A DNA stretch of 64,000 nt from Demequina zhanjiangensis (lineage in GTDB: Bacteria > Actinomycetota > Actinomycetes > Actinomycetales > Demequinaceae). Positions within the stretch are counted from its first letter, which is position 1. Every line of letters starts with the position of its first letter. Below are positions 1-8,049 of the stretch, piece after piece. Location of the stretch: positions 1 through 64,000 of the forward strand of contig NZ_JAUHPV010000001.1 of NCBI RefSeq assembly GCF_030418315.1, written 5' to 3'. The notes below the pieces were generated by a model. It made no database searches. It saw only the letters and a program-made list of their open reading frames with translations, and had not been told where the DNA came from. The position numbers were made by a program, and so were the translations under genes.

Positions 1-96
1 CCCACCCCGACCCGGCGGCTGTCGCGGCCACTACCCCCGTTGACCGCGGCAGCCGCCACCTCGTTCTCCCCAGCCCCCCGACATCTCTGGAGCATC

Positions 97-759
97 ATGC
101 GCACGTCACTTGTCGCCACAGCTCTCGCGACGATCGTCGTGCTCGCTGGCTGTTCGGCGGGCGATGCCTCCGAACCGGAGCTGGACGTCTCGACTCTCCC
201 GGTCGCAGCTGCGGAGGAGCCGACCGTTCCCGAGATCACCGCCCCCGTGATCACGGGCCCGATCGCCGTCTCCGGCTCCTCGCCCGAGGAGGCGATGCCC
301 GAGCCCGAGGTCGCCCCGACAGGCCTCAGCGTCCCTGGACTCGGCCTTGGCATGCGCATCGTGCCCGTGGGGGTCGATTCGGACGGCGAGATGGAGGTGC
401 CCGAGTCAGCCGACATCGCGGGCTGGTACAGGTTCGGGCCCGGCGCGACCGCTGGGGAGGGTCACGTGGTGCTCGCCGCCCACGTGGACGACCCCTCCGG
501 GCTGGGCCCCTTCGCGAGGCTTCGAGACATCGACGAGGGCGAGCGGATCGTCATCGCGGCCGACGGGGTCCGACGCGAGTATCGAGTGTCCCGCATCGAG
601 CAGACTGACAAGCAGGACGTGGACCTCGACGCCGTGTTCTCCCGTGCCGGCGAGGAGCGGCTGGTGCTCGTCACCTGCGGAGGCTCGTTCGACTGGGATG
701 CTCGCAGCTACTCGGACAATGTCATAGTGTGGGCAGAGCCGATGGAGGACGCCTCATGA
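97..759 (+). CDS. Class F sortase, lipoprotein-anchored
   Basis: Predicted transpeptidase acting outside the membrane on surface proteins. The start at 97 is chosen because a purine-rich stretch (tggagc) lies just upstream and the protein then begins with a lipoprotein signal ending LAGC (lipid-modified Cys19); a TTG at 40 would add 19 unlikely residues. After a Pro/Glu-rich linker (about 20-80) the sortase domain carries the catalytic triad: His129 (LAAHVD), Cys194 (LVTCGG) and Arg203 (ARSYSDN). The length of 220 residues fits class F sortases. Its stop overlaps the start of the sigma factor gene (ATGA), so the two are probably co-translated. The substrate is not visible in the window. Confidence 0.85.
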   Translation: MRTSLVATALATIVVLAGCSAGDASEPELDVSTLPVAAAEEPTVPEITAPVITGPIAVSGSSPEEAMPEPEVAPTGLSVPGLGLGMRIVPVGVDSDGEMEVPESADIAGWYRFGPGATAGEGHVVLAAHVDDPSGLGPFARLRDIDEGERIVIAADGVRREYRVSRIEQTDKQDVDLDAVFSRAGEERLVLVTCGGSFDWDARSYSDNVIVWAEPMEDAS

Positions 760-1361
760 GCCTCGCGGTCCGACTCGACACCGACGGGGGTGAGCCGATG
801 GTCGCCGACCTTGCCGTCGACCCTGCTCCCGATCCCCGCGAACTCGCGCGCCGCTTCTCTGCCGGAGACGACACTGCGCTCGAGGAGCTCTACCGCGACG
901 TGTCGGCCCTGATCCATACCCTTGCACTCCGGGCGCTGCGGAACGCCGCGGACGCGGAGGACGTGACGCAGGCGACGTTCGTCTCGGCCTGGAGAGGCCG
1001 AGACGGCTTCGACCCTGATCGCGGGGACCTCCGAGGCTGGATCGTCGGGATCGCGAAGCGGCGCATCGCCGACGCGCTCGATGCGCGGAGTCGCGAGTCG
1101 CGTCGCCTCGCGGCGGTGAAGGACGTCGCGGAGCCGGCGGTGTCCGACAGGGAGGCCGACGCCGTCGAGATCGCCTACGACATCGAGGCGCTTGGCGATC
1201 CACGACGCACCATCGTGTCGCTCGCGTTCTACGAAGGCGCCACGCATCAGCAGATCTCCGAACGGCTCGACATGCCGCTCGGAACCGTGAAGAGTCATCT
1301 GCGCAGGAGTCTCATGACCCTGCGGGAACGATGGGAGGTGAACGATGCCCAGGCATCCTGA
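756..1361 (+). CDS. ECF RNA polymerase sigma factor (SigK-like)
   Basis: Extracytoplasmic-function sigma factor of 201 residues. Region 2 (about residues 20-95, with LYRDVSALIHTLALRAL and AEDVTQATFVSAW) binds the -10 element and core polymerase. Region 4 (about 135-195) has the helix-turn-helix THQQISERLDMPLGTVKSHL. ATG at 756 is preceded by gatggaggac as ribosome binding site and overlaps the sortase stop. The 3' end overlaps the RskA-like gene by 17 bp, the usual sigma/anti-sigma arrangement, so its activity is probably held by that membrane protein. Confidence 0.9.
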   Translation: MSLAVRLDTDGGEPMVADLAVDPAPDPRELARRFSAGDDTALEELYRDVSALIHTLALRALRNAADAEDVTQATFVSAWRGRDGFDPDRGDLRGWIVGIAKRRIADALDARSRESRRLAAVKDVAEPAVSDREADAVEIAYDIEALGDPRRTIVSLAFYEGATHQQISERLDMPLGTVKSHLRRSLMTLRERWEVNDAQAS

Positions 1362-2136
1362 GGAGGAGGCGCTCGCCGCGCTCGCGCTGGGCGACGGCAC
1401 CCCCGACGACGCCGTCCACGTCGACGGCTGCTCGACCTGCCGAGCCGAGGTCGACGCCTACGTGGACGCGATGGCCCGCGCCGTGGGCGCAGGTCCCGTG
1501 ACCCTCGTCGCGCCGCCCGCGCGCGTGTGGGAGGCGATCCAGGACGAGCTCTCGGAGGATCAGGGGTCGCCCGGCGCATCGCCGCAGACCGTCTCTGCGA
1601 CCGTCGGCGCTGCGCCGACCCTTGAAGGCTCGGGCTCGGGCTCGGGCTCGGGTGCAGGAGCGGCAGACGAGCTCGCCGCCCGCCGCGCGCGCCGTATGCC
1701 CCGCTGGGCCTTCGCAGCGACCGCGGCTGCGGCCGGCGTCGTGGTCGGCGCATTCGGCGTCTCGCTGCTCGGCGGCGCGGAGCCCGGCCTGCAGGGCACC
1801 GTGGTGGCCACGGCTCCGCTCGCGGCGCTCGCGGACGACGCGCCCGCCGGGACAGCGGAGGTCGTGCAGCGCGAGGACGGTACCGAGGTGCTCGTGATCG
1901 ACACCGACACGGCGTCCGTCACCGACGCCTATCTCGAGGTGTGGCTGATCGACACGTCTGTCGAGGGGATGATCAGCCTGGGCCCGCTCACGGGCGGCCA
2001 CGCGGAGCTGGAGATCCCCGCAGGCTTCGACGTCGCATCGTTCCCGATCGTGGACATCTCCGTGGAGCCGCTCGACGGCGTGCCGACCCATTCGGGCGAC
2101 TCTGTCACGAGGGGGGTGCTCGGCGCGCAGGCCTGA
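1345..2136 (+). CDS. RskA-family anti-sigma factor
   Basis: Membrane-bound anti-sigma factor of 263 residues for the sigma gene it overlaps. The cytoplasmic N-terminus has a zinc-type motif His25-x3-Cys29-x2-Cys32 (HVDGCSTC). A Ser-Gly repeat linker (about 95-103) precedes one transmembrane helix (about 121-143). The C-terminal extracytoplasmic domain (about 145-263) resembles the RskA C-terminal fold with VYLEVWLID-like strands and an EPLDGVPTHSGDSV end. Regulated release of the sigma factor by intramembrane proteolysis is known for the family and inferred here. Confidence 0.88.
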   Translation: MPRHPEEEALAALALGDGTPDDAVHVDGCSTCRAEVDAYVDAMARAVGAGPVTLVAPPARVWEAIQDELSEDQGSPGASPQTVSATVGAAPTLEGSGSGSGSGAGAADELAARRARRMPRWAFAATAAAAGVVVGAFGVSLLGGAEPGLQGTVVATAPLAALADDAPAGTAEVVQREDGTEVLVIDTDTASVTDAYLEVWLIDTSVEGMISLGPLTGGHAELEIPAGFDVASFPIVDISVEPLDGVPTHSGDSVTRGVLGAQA

Positions 2137-2180
2137 GCCGAGCGGCCCGTGTGCCGAGCGCTGAACCTTTCGCCGAGCGG

Positions 2181-2804
2181 TCAGCCTGCGCTGAGCGGGC
2201 CGGTCGAGAGCGAGTCCGTGGTGCGGTCGATCAGTGTCCGCAGCGCCAGGTAGGAGGTCACGATGGCGACCGCCGAGAACGTGAGCCCCATCGTCGCGAG
2301 AGCCGTGCTCGCGAAGAGCGACGCCTGGAACCACATGACGTTGGAGAGCACGAAGCCCGCCCACCAGCGCGCGCGCACCTGACGGAGCTCTTCCACGTGC
2401 GACGTGAGAGCGCGCATCGCGAGGAAGGGCCCGAACCATGCGTAGATCGGGATCAGCCACGGCACCCAGATCTTCCACGTCTCAGGCACCGCCGCACCCC
2501 GCGCCGCGAGGACGTCGCGCACCGCGATCATCCACGCGCACAAGAGGATCCACCCGCCGACCGCGGTCACGAGCGTCAGCGCGTCCAGCACGATCGCCTC
2601 CGCGCCGAGCGACACCAGGCCTGACGTCGACGCGATCAGCGCGAGCGCACTCAGCACGATCGCGCCGGTGTGCGCGCCCGTCCAGGCCTTCGCGAGACCT
2701 GCGGCGCGGAGCACCGTGGCGGCGAGTTCGGGGTGAGGCTGCGCGGGGACGGCGCCGTCGTGGCCCTGAGCGGGGTCGGAGGAGGTGTTCTCTGAAGAGT
2801 TCAT
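2181..2804 (-). CDS. DUF4328-like multi-spanning membrane protein
   Basis: Unknown function, 207 residues. A polar N-terminus (about 40 residues) is followed by about five hydrophobic segments. The central WKIWVPWLIPIYAWFGPFLAMRAL resembles the tryptophan/proline-rich core of actinobacterial DUF4328 proteins. ATG at 2804 has AGGGA five bases upstream; a TACTGT hexamer at 2852-2857 on this strand could be its -10 element. It is divergent from the phosphoribosyltransferase gene. A related protein lies at 4622-5173. The family assignment is tentative. Confidence 0.7.
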   Translation of the reverse strand: MNSSENTSSDPAQGHDGAVPAQPHPELAATVLRAAGLAKAWTGAHTGAIVLSALALIASTSGLVSLGAEAIVLDALTLVTAVGGWILLCAWMIAVRDVLAARGAAVPETWKIWVPWLIPIYAWFGPFLAMRALTSHVEELRQVRARWWAGFVLSNVMWFQASLFASTALATMGLTFSAVAIVTSYLALRTLIDRTTDSLSTGPLSAG

Positions 2805-2882
2805 GTGCGTCCCTGGTGCGGCGCGACGTCGTTGCCACGCGGTGTCAACCGACAGTAGCGCACGATTTCGGGGAGGCCTGCC

Positions 2883-2888
2883 TACCCT
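2883..2888 (+). promoter_or_regulatory. -10 element, leaderless promoter
   Basis: TACCCT exactly six bases before the ATG at 2895. With the usual 6-7 nt from -10 to +1, transcription would begin at the start codon. No -35 hexamer is evident. Confidence 0.55.
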
Positions 2889-2894
2889 GGGGAT

Positions 2895-3530
2895 ATGGAG
2901 ATCCTGCGAGATCGAGCCGACGCGGGACGGGCGGTCGCGCGGCTCCTGGAGCCGCTGCTCGCGGGCGACGACGCGCTCGTGCTCGGCATCCCGCGCGGCG
3001 GAGCGGTGGTGGCCCGGTCGGTGGCCGATGCGCTCGATCTCGAGCTCGACGTGCTGGTGGTGCGCAAGCTCGGCGTCCCGGGTCATGAGGAGTTCGGCTT
3101 CGGTGCGATCGGAGAGGACGACGCGCAGGTGCTCGATCAGGCGACGCTTGCGATGCTCGGCATGGGTGAGACCGTGATCGAGACGGTGATCGCGCGCGAA
3201 CGTGCCGAGCTGGAGCGCCGCGTCGCGACCTACCGCGGGGGCCGTCCCGCGCCGCGGGTGCGCGGTCGCACGGTCGTCCTCGTCGACGACGGGATCGCGA
3301 CCGGCGGCACCGTGCGCGCCGCGATCGCCGTCTGCCGCGAGAGGGGCGCCGCCCGGGTGATCGTCGCGGCAGGGGTCGCACCGCCTGAGGTCATCGAGTC
3401 GCTCTCGCATGAGGCCGACGCGGCGATCGCCGTGCTCGTGCCGCGCAGGTTCGAGGCCGTGGGGCAGTGGTTCGAGGACTTCAGGCAGACCACCGACGAC
3501 GAGGTGGTCGAGGCGCTCCTGCGCGTGTGA
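2895..3530 (+). CDS. Phosphoribosyltransferase-family protein
   Basis: A 211-residue type I phosphoribosyltransferase fold. The PRPP-binding loop VVLVDDGIATGGT is at about 127-139, preceded by a conserved IPRGGAVVA loop (31-40) and VVRKLGVPGHEEFGFGAI (55-72). These match a widespread bacterial family of unassigned substrate, often found beside stress and dienelactone-hydrolase genes; there is no such neighbour here. The start is ATG with a leaderless -10 element. It is convergent with the DUF4349 gene, 13 bp away. The substrate is unknown. Confidence 0.85.
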   Translation: MEILRDRADAGRAVARLLEPLLAGDDALVLGIPRGGAVVARSVADALDLELDVLVVRKLGVPGHEEFGFGAIGEDDAQVLDQATLAMLGMGETVIETVIARERAELERRVATYRGGRPAPRVRGRTVVLVDDGIATGGTVRAAIAVCRERGAARVIVAAGVAPPEVIESLSHEADAAIAVLVPRRFEAVGQWFEDFRQTTDDEVVEALLRV

Positions 3531-3543
3531 CGGCTGAACCAGC

Positions 3544-4557
3544 TCAGGACGACGGCGGGGTGGGGGCGCTCGGGGCGTCGGCCTGTGAAGGCGCTGTGGC
3601 CTCTGAGTCGGGTGCACTCGCCGTCGCGGGAACCGGGGCCGGCTGTGCAGGCGCGGGAGGCGCCGAGGGGCGGCGCGACCTGCGCGAGCGGACGATGCCG
3701 ACGACGATCAGCACGATGATGGTGCCGACCGCGACCCAGGGGAGCAGGACGCCGACGACCACCAGCCCGACCGAGACGGCACCGACCAGTGCCTCCCAGC
3801 CGTCGACCAGGCCCTCCCAGAAGTTCGACGGGGTGTCGTCGTCCACGACGACGACCACGGGCTCGGTGGTGAGCGAGAGGTAGATCGTGGACAGCGACAC
3901 CTGGTCGTTCAGGCCGCGCTGCTGCGCCTCGAGGCTCTGGAGCTGCGCCTGACGGCTCGACAGCTCGTCCTCGAGGTCGATGATGTCGCTGATGTCCTCC
4001 GCCTCGGCAAGGAGGCCCTCGATGCGCTCGGTCGACGCGCGCAGCGTGGAGATCCTCGCGTCGAGGTCGGTCACCTCGGTGCTCACGTCCACGCTGTCGG
4101 TGCTGAGCTCGTCGATGGTGCCGAGCGTGCGGAACCTCTCGATGATCGCGTCCAGCTGGTCGGCAGGGATCCGGAGCGTGAGGGTGGCCTGGCCGCCGAA
4201 GTCCTCGTCCGGGGCCACCTCGCTGCGTCCGTCGACGCGTCCGCCGGAGGACTCGACGATCATCACGACCTGGTCGGCCGCGGCGACCGGCTCGTCGACC
4301 GTCATGTAGATCGAGCCCGTGACGATGACGGACCTGTCGGCGCTCGGCGCCTCGGCCGCGTCGTCGGCCATCGCCTCCTCGCCGGCGTAGTCCTCGGCCA
4401 CGGCCGCGGCGTCCACAGAGTCGGCACCGCCGTCGTACCCCATCGACTCATCCGCGGAGGACGAGCAGCCGGCCAACACCGTCGCGGCCGCGATCAGCAC
4501 TGCGATGACGCCGGCGCCACGCGCCCTGCGTCGCATTCCCCCCGGAAGTGCGCTCAT
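3544..4557 (-). CDS. DUF4349 domain lipoprotein with C-terminal membrane helix
   Basis: A 337-residue envelope protein. The N-terminal signal ends VLAGC (Cys31). An acidic linker is followed by the DUF4349 region: beta-rich DRSVIVTGSIYMTVDEP (about 75) and then an amphipathic coiled coil around 130-215 (STLRASTERIEGLLAEAEDISD). A transmembrane helix (about 270-295) ends in RSRRSRRP and a Pro/Ala-rich cytoplasmic tail. Start choice: ATG at 4557 has TAGCAT seven bases upstream (leaderless) and also an internal gaggac; ATG at 4566 is the alternative. The biochemical role is unknown. Confidence 0.8.
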   Translation of the reverse strand: MSALPGGMRRRARGAGVIAVLIAAATVLAGCSSSADESMGYDGGADSVDAAAVAEDYAGEEAMADDAAEAPSADRSVIVTGSIYMTVDEPVAAADQVVMIVESSGGRVDGRSEVAPDEDFGGQATLTLRIPADQLDAIIERFRTLGTIDELSTDSVDVSTEVTDLDARISTLRASTERIEGLLAEAEDISDIIDLEDELSSRQAQLQSLEAQQRGLNDQVSLSTIYLSLTTEPVVVVVDDDTPSNFWEGLVDGWEALVGAVSVGLVVVGVLLPWVAVGTIIVLIVVGIVRSRRSRRPSAPPAPAQPAPVPATASAPDSEATAPSQADAPSAPTPPSS

Positions 4558-4564
4558 AGTCCTC

Positions 4565-4570
4565 ATGCTA
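4565..4570 (-). promoter_or_regulatory. -10 element, leaderless promoter for the DUF4349 gene
   Basis: On the minus strand TAGCAT lies seven bases before the ATG at 4557, placing +1 at the start codon. Confidence 0.45.
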
Positions 4571-4621
4571 GGGAGACGCTCAGCCCGGCAGAAGCGTTGG
4601 GCGGTCACGATACGGGCGCGT

Positions 4622-5173
4622 TTAGATCACGGAATCATCGCTGATACGGCGGATGATCGCCTGCAGCGCGAGCCACGAGACGACGATCGCGATGGTCTCG
4701 ACGACGAGGGTGGAGGCGTCGTGCTCCGCATGGCCGCGAAACGAGAGCTGATTCGCCACCAGCCAGGGAAGCCACCACGCGAGCAGCAGCCCGATACGCA
4801 CCGGGCGCAGGAGCTCCAGCTTCGAGATCGTCTTCGCGGGGGAGAAGAGGGAGACGACAGGGATGAGCCAGGCGAACCAGATCCACGCGTTGCTCGGCAG
4901 CCTGGTGCCTCTCTCGCGCCGTGCCTCAGCGACCCTGCATGTCCACTCCGACAGGGCGATCCATGAGACGACGCCGGCGACCATCGAGAGGAGGTACGGG
5001 TTGTCCGAAGGCCTCTGTCCGGCGATCAGGTAGTAGCCGTTCGTGCCGGCCCAGAGGAACGCGTAGGCGGCCGTGGCCCAGATCGCGAGGGTGCCCTTCT
5101 CCGCCCTCTGCCGCACAGGTGCGGCGACAGGCGTACCGGGCTGCTTTCGCGCAGCGTCGTCCCCCATGGTCAT
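4622..5173 (-). CDS. DUF4328-like membrane protein
   Basis: Unknown function, 183 residues with about five hydrophobic segments and a tryptophan-rich core (NAWIWFAWLIPVVSLFSPAK) like the protein at 2181-2804. ATG at 5173 has a good ribosome binding site (agggggaa); a second ATG lies six bases inside. Its promoter is probably the TAGAGT at 5206-5211, giving a leader of about 26 nt. It lies downstream of trkA on the same strand but has this separate promoter. Confidence 0.7.
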   Translation of the reverse strand: MTMGDDAARKQPGTPVAAPVRQRAEKGTLAIWATAAYAFLWAGTNGYYLIAGQRPSDNPYLLSMVAGVVSWIALSEWTCRVAEARRERGTRLPSNAWIWFAWLIPVVSLFSPAKTISKLELLRPVRIGLLLAWWLPWLVANQLSFRGHAEHDASTLVVETIAIVVSWLALQAIIRRISDDSVI

Positions 5174-5205
5174 GCGTTCCCCCTGGTGATGCCGTCCCCA
5201 GGGCC

Positions 5206-5211
5206 ACTCTA
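5206..5211 (-). promoter_or_regulatory. -10 element for the DUF4328-like gene
   Basis: TAGAGT on the minus strand, in the 47-bp gap between trkA and the membrane protein gene. A start about 7 nt downstream leaves a short leader that includes the ribosome binding site. Confidence 0.4.
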
Positions 5212-5220
5212 CGCGTGCCG

Positions 5221-5886
5221 CTAGGGCCGCTGCGAGAACCTCTCGAGCACGTCCGAGTCGCCACCGACCACCAGGATGCAGTCGGGCGTGATGAGGGTGT
5301 CGCGGCCGCCGTACTCGAAGTCCTCGCCGGGCACCTTCACGCCGATGACCTGCAGGTCCCACTTGCTGCGAAGGTCCAGCTCCTCGAGCCGGAAGTTGTG
5401 GGTCTCTCGCGGGGGTCTCATCTTCACGATCGCGAAGCCGTCCTCGACCTCGATGTAATCGAGCATCTTGCCGCCCACGGAGTGCGCGACGCGGGTGCCC
5501 GACTCGGATTCGGGGAGGACGACGCGGTGGGCGCCGATGCGCAGGAGGATGCGCTTGTGCTCGTTCGAGATGGCCTTGGCCCAGATCTCGGGGATGCCGA
5601 CGTCGACGAGGTTTCCGGTGATGAGCACGGAGGCCTCGAGCGACGTGCCGACGCCCACGACGGCGGCCCCGAAGTCCGAGGCGCCGATCTGCTCCATCGT
5701 GCGCGGATCCGTCGCGTCGGCCTCCACCACGGGGAGGCGCTTGGACCAGCGTTCGACGAGGTCGGCGTCGCGCTCGACCGCGAGGACCTCGACGTCCATG
5801 TTGTCCAGCTCGTCGGCGAGCGCGGATCCGAAACGTCCCAGGCCGAAGACGAGGACGCCCGACGAGGTGGTGTCGTTGCTAGCCAA
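5221..5886 (-). CDS. trkA: TrkA/KtrA-type potassium channel regulatory subunit
   Basis: Cytoplasmic RCK protein of 221 residues that gates the TrkH pore. The nucleotide-binding Rossmann motif GLGRFG is at 15-20, with an acidic residue (E38 in LAVERD) at the end of the second strand favouring NAD(H)/ATP. The C-terminal RCK_C domain runs from about 140 to 221. The start is TTG at 5886: no ATG or GTG lies upstream of the Rossmann motif in this frame, and agaaagg precedes it. The gene overlaps the end of trkH by 8 bp, so translation is coupled. Confidence 0.9.
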   Translation of the reverse strand: MASNDTTSSGVLVFGLGRFGSALADELDNMDVEVLAVERDADLVERWSKRLPVVEADATDPRTMEQIGASDFGAAVVGVGTSLEASVLITGNLVDVGIPEIWAKAISNEHKRILLRIGAHRVVLPESESGTRVAHSVGGKMLDYIEVEDGFAIVKMRPPRETHNFRLEELDLRSKWDLQVIGVKVPGEDFEYGGRDTLITPDCILVVGGDSDVLERFSQRP

Positions 5887-7270
5887 TGAGGGGCCTTTCT
5901 GACGGGTAGCGGATCACTCTGCGCTGCTTGTTCAGCGCGAGCGCCGCCGCGATCGTGACGGAGCCGAGACGCCCCGCGAACATGAGCACGGATGTGAGGT
6001 GCTTGACCGCGTCGGGCATCTCGGCGATCTCGTCGCCCGAGAGCACGGAGAGTCCGCACGTCGCATATGCCGAGACTACTTGGAACAGGACCTTGTCGAG
6101 CGTCCAGCCCAGGTGAGCGGTCCATGCGAGCATCAGGCCGGCGCCGATCAGCACGAACGTGAGGCCCACGAGCGTGACCGCGACGGCGAGGCGCAGGGTC
6201 TCGGTACCGATGCGCTTGCCGAAGGCCTCGATGTCGCGGCGTCCGCGCGCCTCCGCGGCGACCGCCAGCACGAGCACGGCGAGCGTGGTGACGCGGATGC
6301 CTCCTGCGGTGCCGCCGGAGCCGCCGCCGATGAACATCAGCACCTCCTCCAGCAGCCACGTGTGCTCATACATGCCTTCATGGCTGATGGCCGCGAACCC
6401 GCCGGAGCGCTGGTTGATGCTGCCGAAGAAGACGGTGATGAGCTTGGTGCCGAGGTTCTCCGGGCCGAGCGAGTTCGGGTTGTTCCACTCGAACAACGCC
6501 AGCAGGCCCGCGGACACGAAGCTGAGGATGACCACCATGACGAGCGTCAGCTTGGTGTGGAGGCTCCACATGCGCGGCGTCTTCCACGCCCTGATCAGGT
6601 TCAGGTAGACGGGGAAGCCGAGCGCGCCGATGAAGACGCCGATCGCGATCGGCCCGCTCACCCACGGGTCGCCCGCGTACTCGACGATCCCCGTGGGGTT
6701 GGGCACGAAGCCCGCGTTGTTGAACGCGGACACCGCGTAGAAGACCGCGTGCCACGCAGACGTGAGGATCGGCAGCCCGTCGATCACGAAGCGCGGGAAG
6801 AGGATCAGCGCGATGATCACCTCGACTCCCGTCGAGACGATGATGATCGTGCGCAGCAGCTGCTTCACGTCGCCCAGACCGCCCGCGCGTGCCTCGTCGG
6901 CGGCGAGCATGCGCTGCGTGAGGCCCAGGCGACGCGACACCGCGAGGCCGAGGATCGACGCGAGCGTCATGATGCCGAGGCCACCCACCTTGATGCCCAG
7001 CAGGATGACGACCCTGCCGAAGTCCGACCAGTAGACGCCCGTGTCCACCGTGGTGAGTCCCGTCACGCAGACGGCGGACGTCGCCGTGAAGAGCGCGTCG
7101 GCGAAGTCCGCCCGTTCTCCCGAGGCGGTGGCCCAGGGCAGGGACAGCAGACCGGTGAAGATCAGGATGACGGTGGCGAACACGCTCATCGCGAGCCGGG
7201 CAGGCGACCGCAGGGCGACATCGTCGATCCAGTCGCCGAGGGCCTCGCGAAAATCGCCCAGCCTGCTCAT
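5879..7270 (-). CDS. trkH: TrkH/KtrB potassium uptake pore
   Basis: Integral membrane K+ transporter, 463 residues. The four pore-loop signatures of the superfamily are visible: SAVCVTGLT (about 66), AFNNAGF (about 182), GGGSGGTAGGIRV (about 316) and YATCGLS (about 402). Each carries the selectivity glycine. ATG at 7270 follows ggacgtgg. The leader contains a long hairpin (7303-7334). It is first gene of the trkH-trkA operon and divergent from bldC. Confidence 0.93.
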   Translation of the reverse strand: MSRLGDFREALGDWIDDVALRSPARLAMSVFATVILIFTGLLSLPWATASGERADFADALFTATSAVCVTGLTTVDTGVYWSDFGRVVILLGIKVGGLGIMTLASILGLAVSRRLGLTQRMLAADEARAGGLGDVKQLLRTIIIVSTGVEVIIALILFPRFVIDGLPILTSAWHAVFYAVSAFNNAGFVPNPTGIVEYAGDPWVSGPIAIGVFIGALGFPVYLNLIRAWKTPRMWSLHTKLTLVMVVILSFVSAGLLALFEWNNPNSLGPENLGTKLITVFFGSINQRSGGFAAISHEGMYEHTWLLEEVLMFIGGGSGGTAGGIRVTTLAVLVLAVAAEARGRRDIEAFGKRIGTETLRLAVAVTLVGLTFVLIGAGLMLAWTAHLGWTLDKVLFQVVSAYATCGLSVLSGDEIAEMPDAVKHLTSVLMFAGRLGSVTIAAALALNKQRRVIRYPSERPLIG

Positions 7271-7302
7271 CCACGTCCCCTCGCGCGCTCGCGGGCGCGC
7301 AT

Positions 7303-7334
7303 GCTCTGCGGTGCGGGCCCCGCAGACGCAGAGC
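7303..7334 (-). repeat. Nested inverted repeat in the trkH leader
   Basis: An outer 8-bp inverted repeat (7303-7310 with 7327-7334, GCTCTGCG/CGCAGAGC) encloses a second one (7312-7317 with 7319-7324, TGCGGG/CCCGCA). In the trkH transcript it would form one long stem ending about 33 nt before the start codon. It does not match a riboswitch consensus that I recognise. Confidence 0.5.
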
Positions 7335-7387
7335 CGTGGGCCATCGTAGCGACGGTCCTCACCCCACTATCGGCACTTTCGTTCGCC

Positions 7388-7416
7388 TTCACAACTGTCA
7401 CATCAGCCCCTACAGT
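7388..7416 (+). promoter_or_regulatory. Housekeeping-type promoter of bldC
   Basis: TTCACA at 7388-7393, a 17-bp spacer, then TACAGT at 7411-7416. This is a close match to the vegetative sigma consensus and would start a leader of about 50 nt for bldC. Confidence 0.6.
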
Positions 7417-7471
7417 GGAGGGAGCATTCAGCCGATATCTGCGCTGGATGAGCTGAAGGAGACACCTGGAC

Positions 7472-7711
7472 ATGGCCGACGAGAACGCGCCGCGCACCAC
7501 CTTCCTGACCGTCGCCGAGGTTGCGGACATGCTTCGCGTCTCGCGGATGACGGTCTACCGGTGGGTCCACGCGGGAGACATGCCCGCAGTGCGCTTCGGC
7601 CGATCCTTCCGAGTGCCCCAGGCGGCGGTCGACGAGTTCATGCAGCAGGCCCAGCTCACGGGCGGCATCCAGACCGAAGATGACGACAGGTCCGCAGGCG
7701 CGGTAGGCTAG
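7472..7711 (+). CDS. bldC: BldC-family MerR-like DNA-binding regulator
   Basis: Small regulator of 79 residues with an excisionase/MerR-type winged helix: TVAEVADMLRVSRMTVYRWVHAGDMPAV (about 13-40) followed by the wing RFGRSFRVPQAAVDEF. Length and sequence match the BldC family, which controls development in Streptomyces and is conserved in non-sporulating actinobacteria. ATG at 7472 is preceded by aaggaga. A perfect 20-bp palindrome follows the gene. The regulon in this organism is unknown. Confidence 0.85.
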   Translation: MADENAPRTTFLTVAEVADMLRVSRMTVYRWVHAGDMPAVRFGRSFRVPQAAVDEFMQQAQLTGGIQTEDDDRSAGAVG

Positions 7712-7724
7712 TCCACTGTCTGTC

Positions 7725-7744
7725 GCGTCCTGCGCGCAGGACGC
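7725..7744 (+). terminator. Perfect 20-bp palindrome after bldC
   Basis: GCGTCCTG, loop cgcg, CAGGACGC, beginning 13 bp after the bldC stop and 32 bp before the bS22 start. There is no U-tract, as is common for actinobacterial terminators. It could instead be a leader hairpin of bS22. Confidence 0.5.
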
Positions 7745-7776
7745 CCGTCAGTTAGCCGATCTCGAGGGAGGGACCC

Positions 7777-7875
7777 ATGGGTTCCGTCATCAAGAAGCGC
7801 CGCAAGCGCATGTCGAAGAAGAAGCACCGCAAGCTCCTTCGCAAGACGCGCCACCAGCGCCGCAACAAGAAGTAG
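7777..7875 (+). CDS. Ribosomal protein bS22 (AURKAIP1/COX24 domain)
   Basis: A 32-residue, extremely basic protein ([19 protein letters not shown]...) identical in type to the small-subunit protein bS22 of actinobacteria, which binds near the decoding centre. It is too short for most gene callers. ATG at 7777 has a strong ribosome binding site (gagggaggg) and TAG ends at 7875. It sits directly after bldC, a conserved actinobacterial neighbourhood. Confidence 0.92.
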   Translation: MGSVIKKRRKRMSKKKHRKLLRKTRHQRRNKK

Positions 7876-7920
7876 TCGCAGCAGAGCGTCGCGCCCACGC
7901 GCGTCGCGCCTGACGACCGG

Positions 7921-7952
7921 AAGCCCGCATCGCCTCACGGCGGTGCGGGCTT
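7921..7952. terminator. Bidirectional hairpin between bS22 and the HAD gene
   Basis: AAGCCCGCATCGCC, loop TCAC, GGCGGTGCGGGCTT: a 14-bp stem with one mismatch between two convergent genes, with TT at the 3' end on the plus strand and AA at its start, so it can serve both directions. Confidence 0.75.
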
Positions 7953-8049
7953 CGTGCTTCTCGCCGCGTGGAGCTTCTCGGGGCTGCGCGCAGGGCAGGG
8001 TGGCCGTGGCGCGGCGCGACGAGCGCCGCCGGGAGCTGGCGCGAGGAGG

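Noticed and set aside
7271-7360. A ydaO-type c-di-AMP riboswitch before trkH
   Set aside because: A strong hairpin is present but none of the conserved ydaO sequence blocks could be found.
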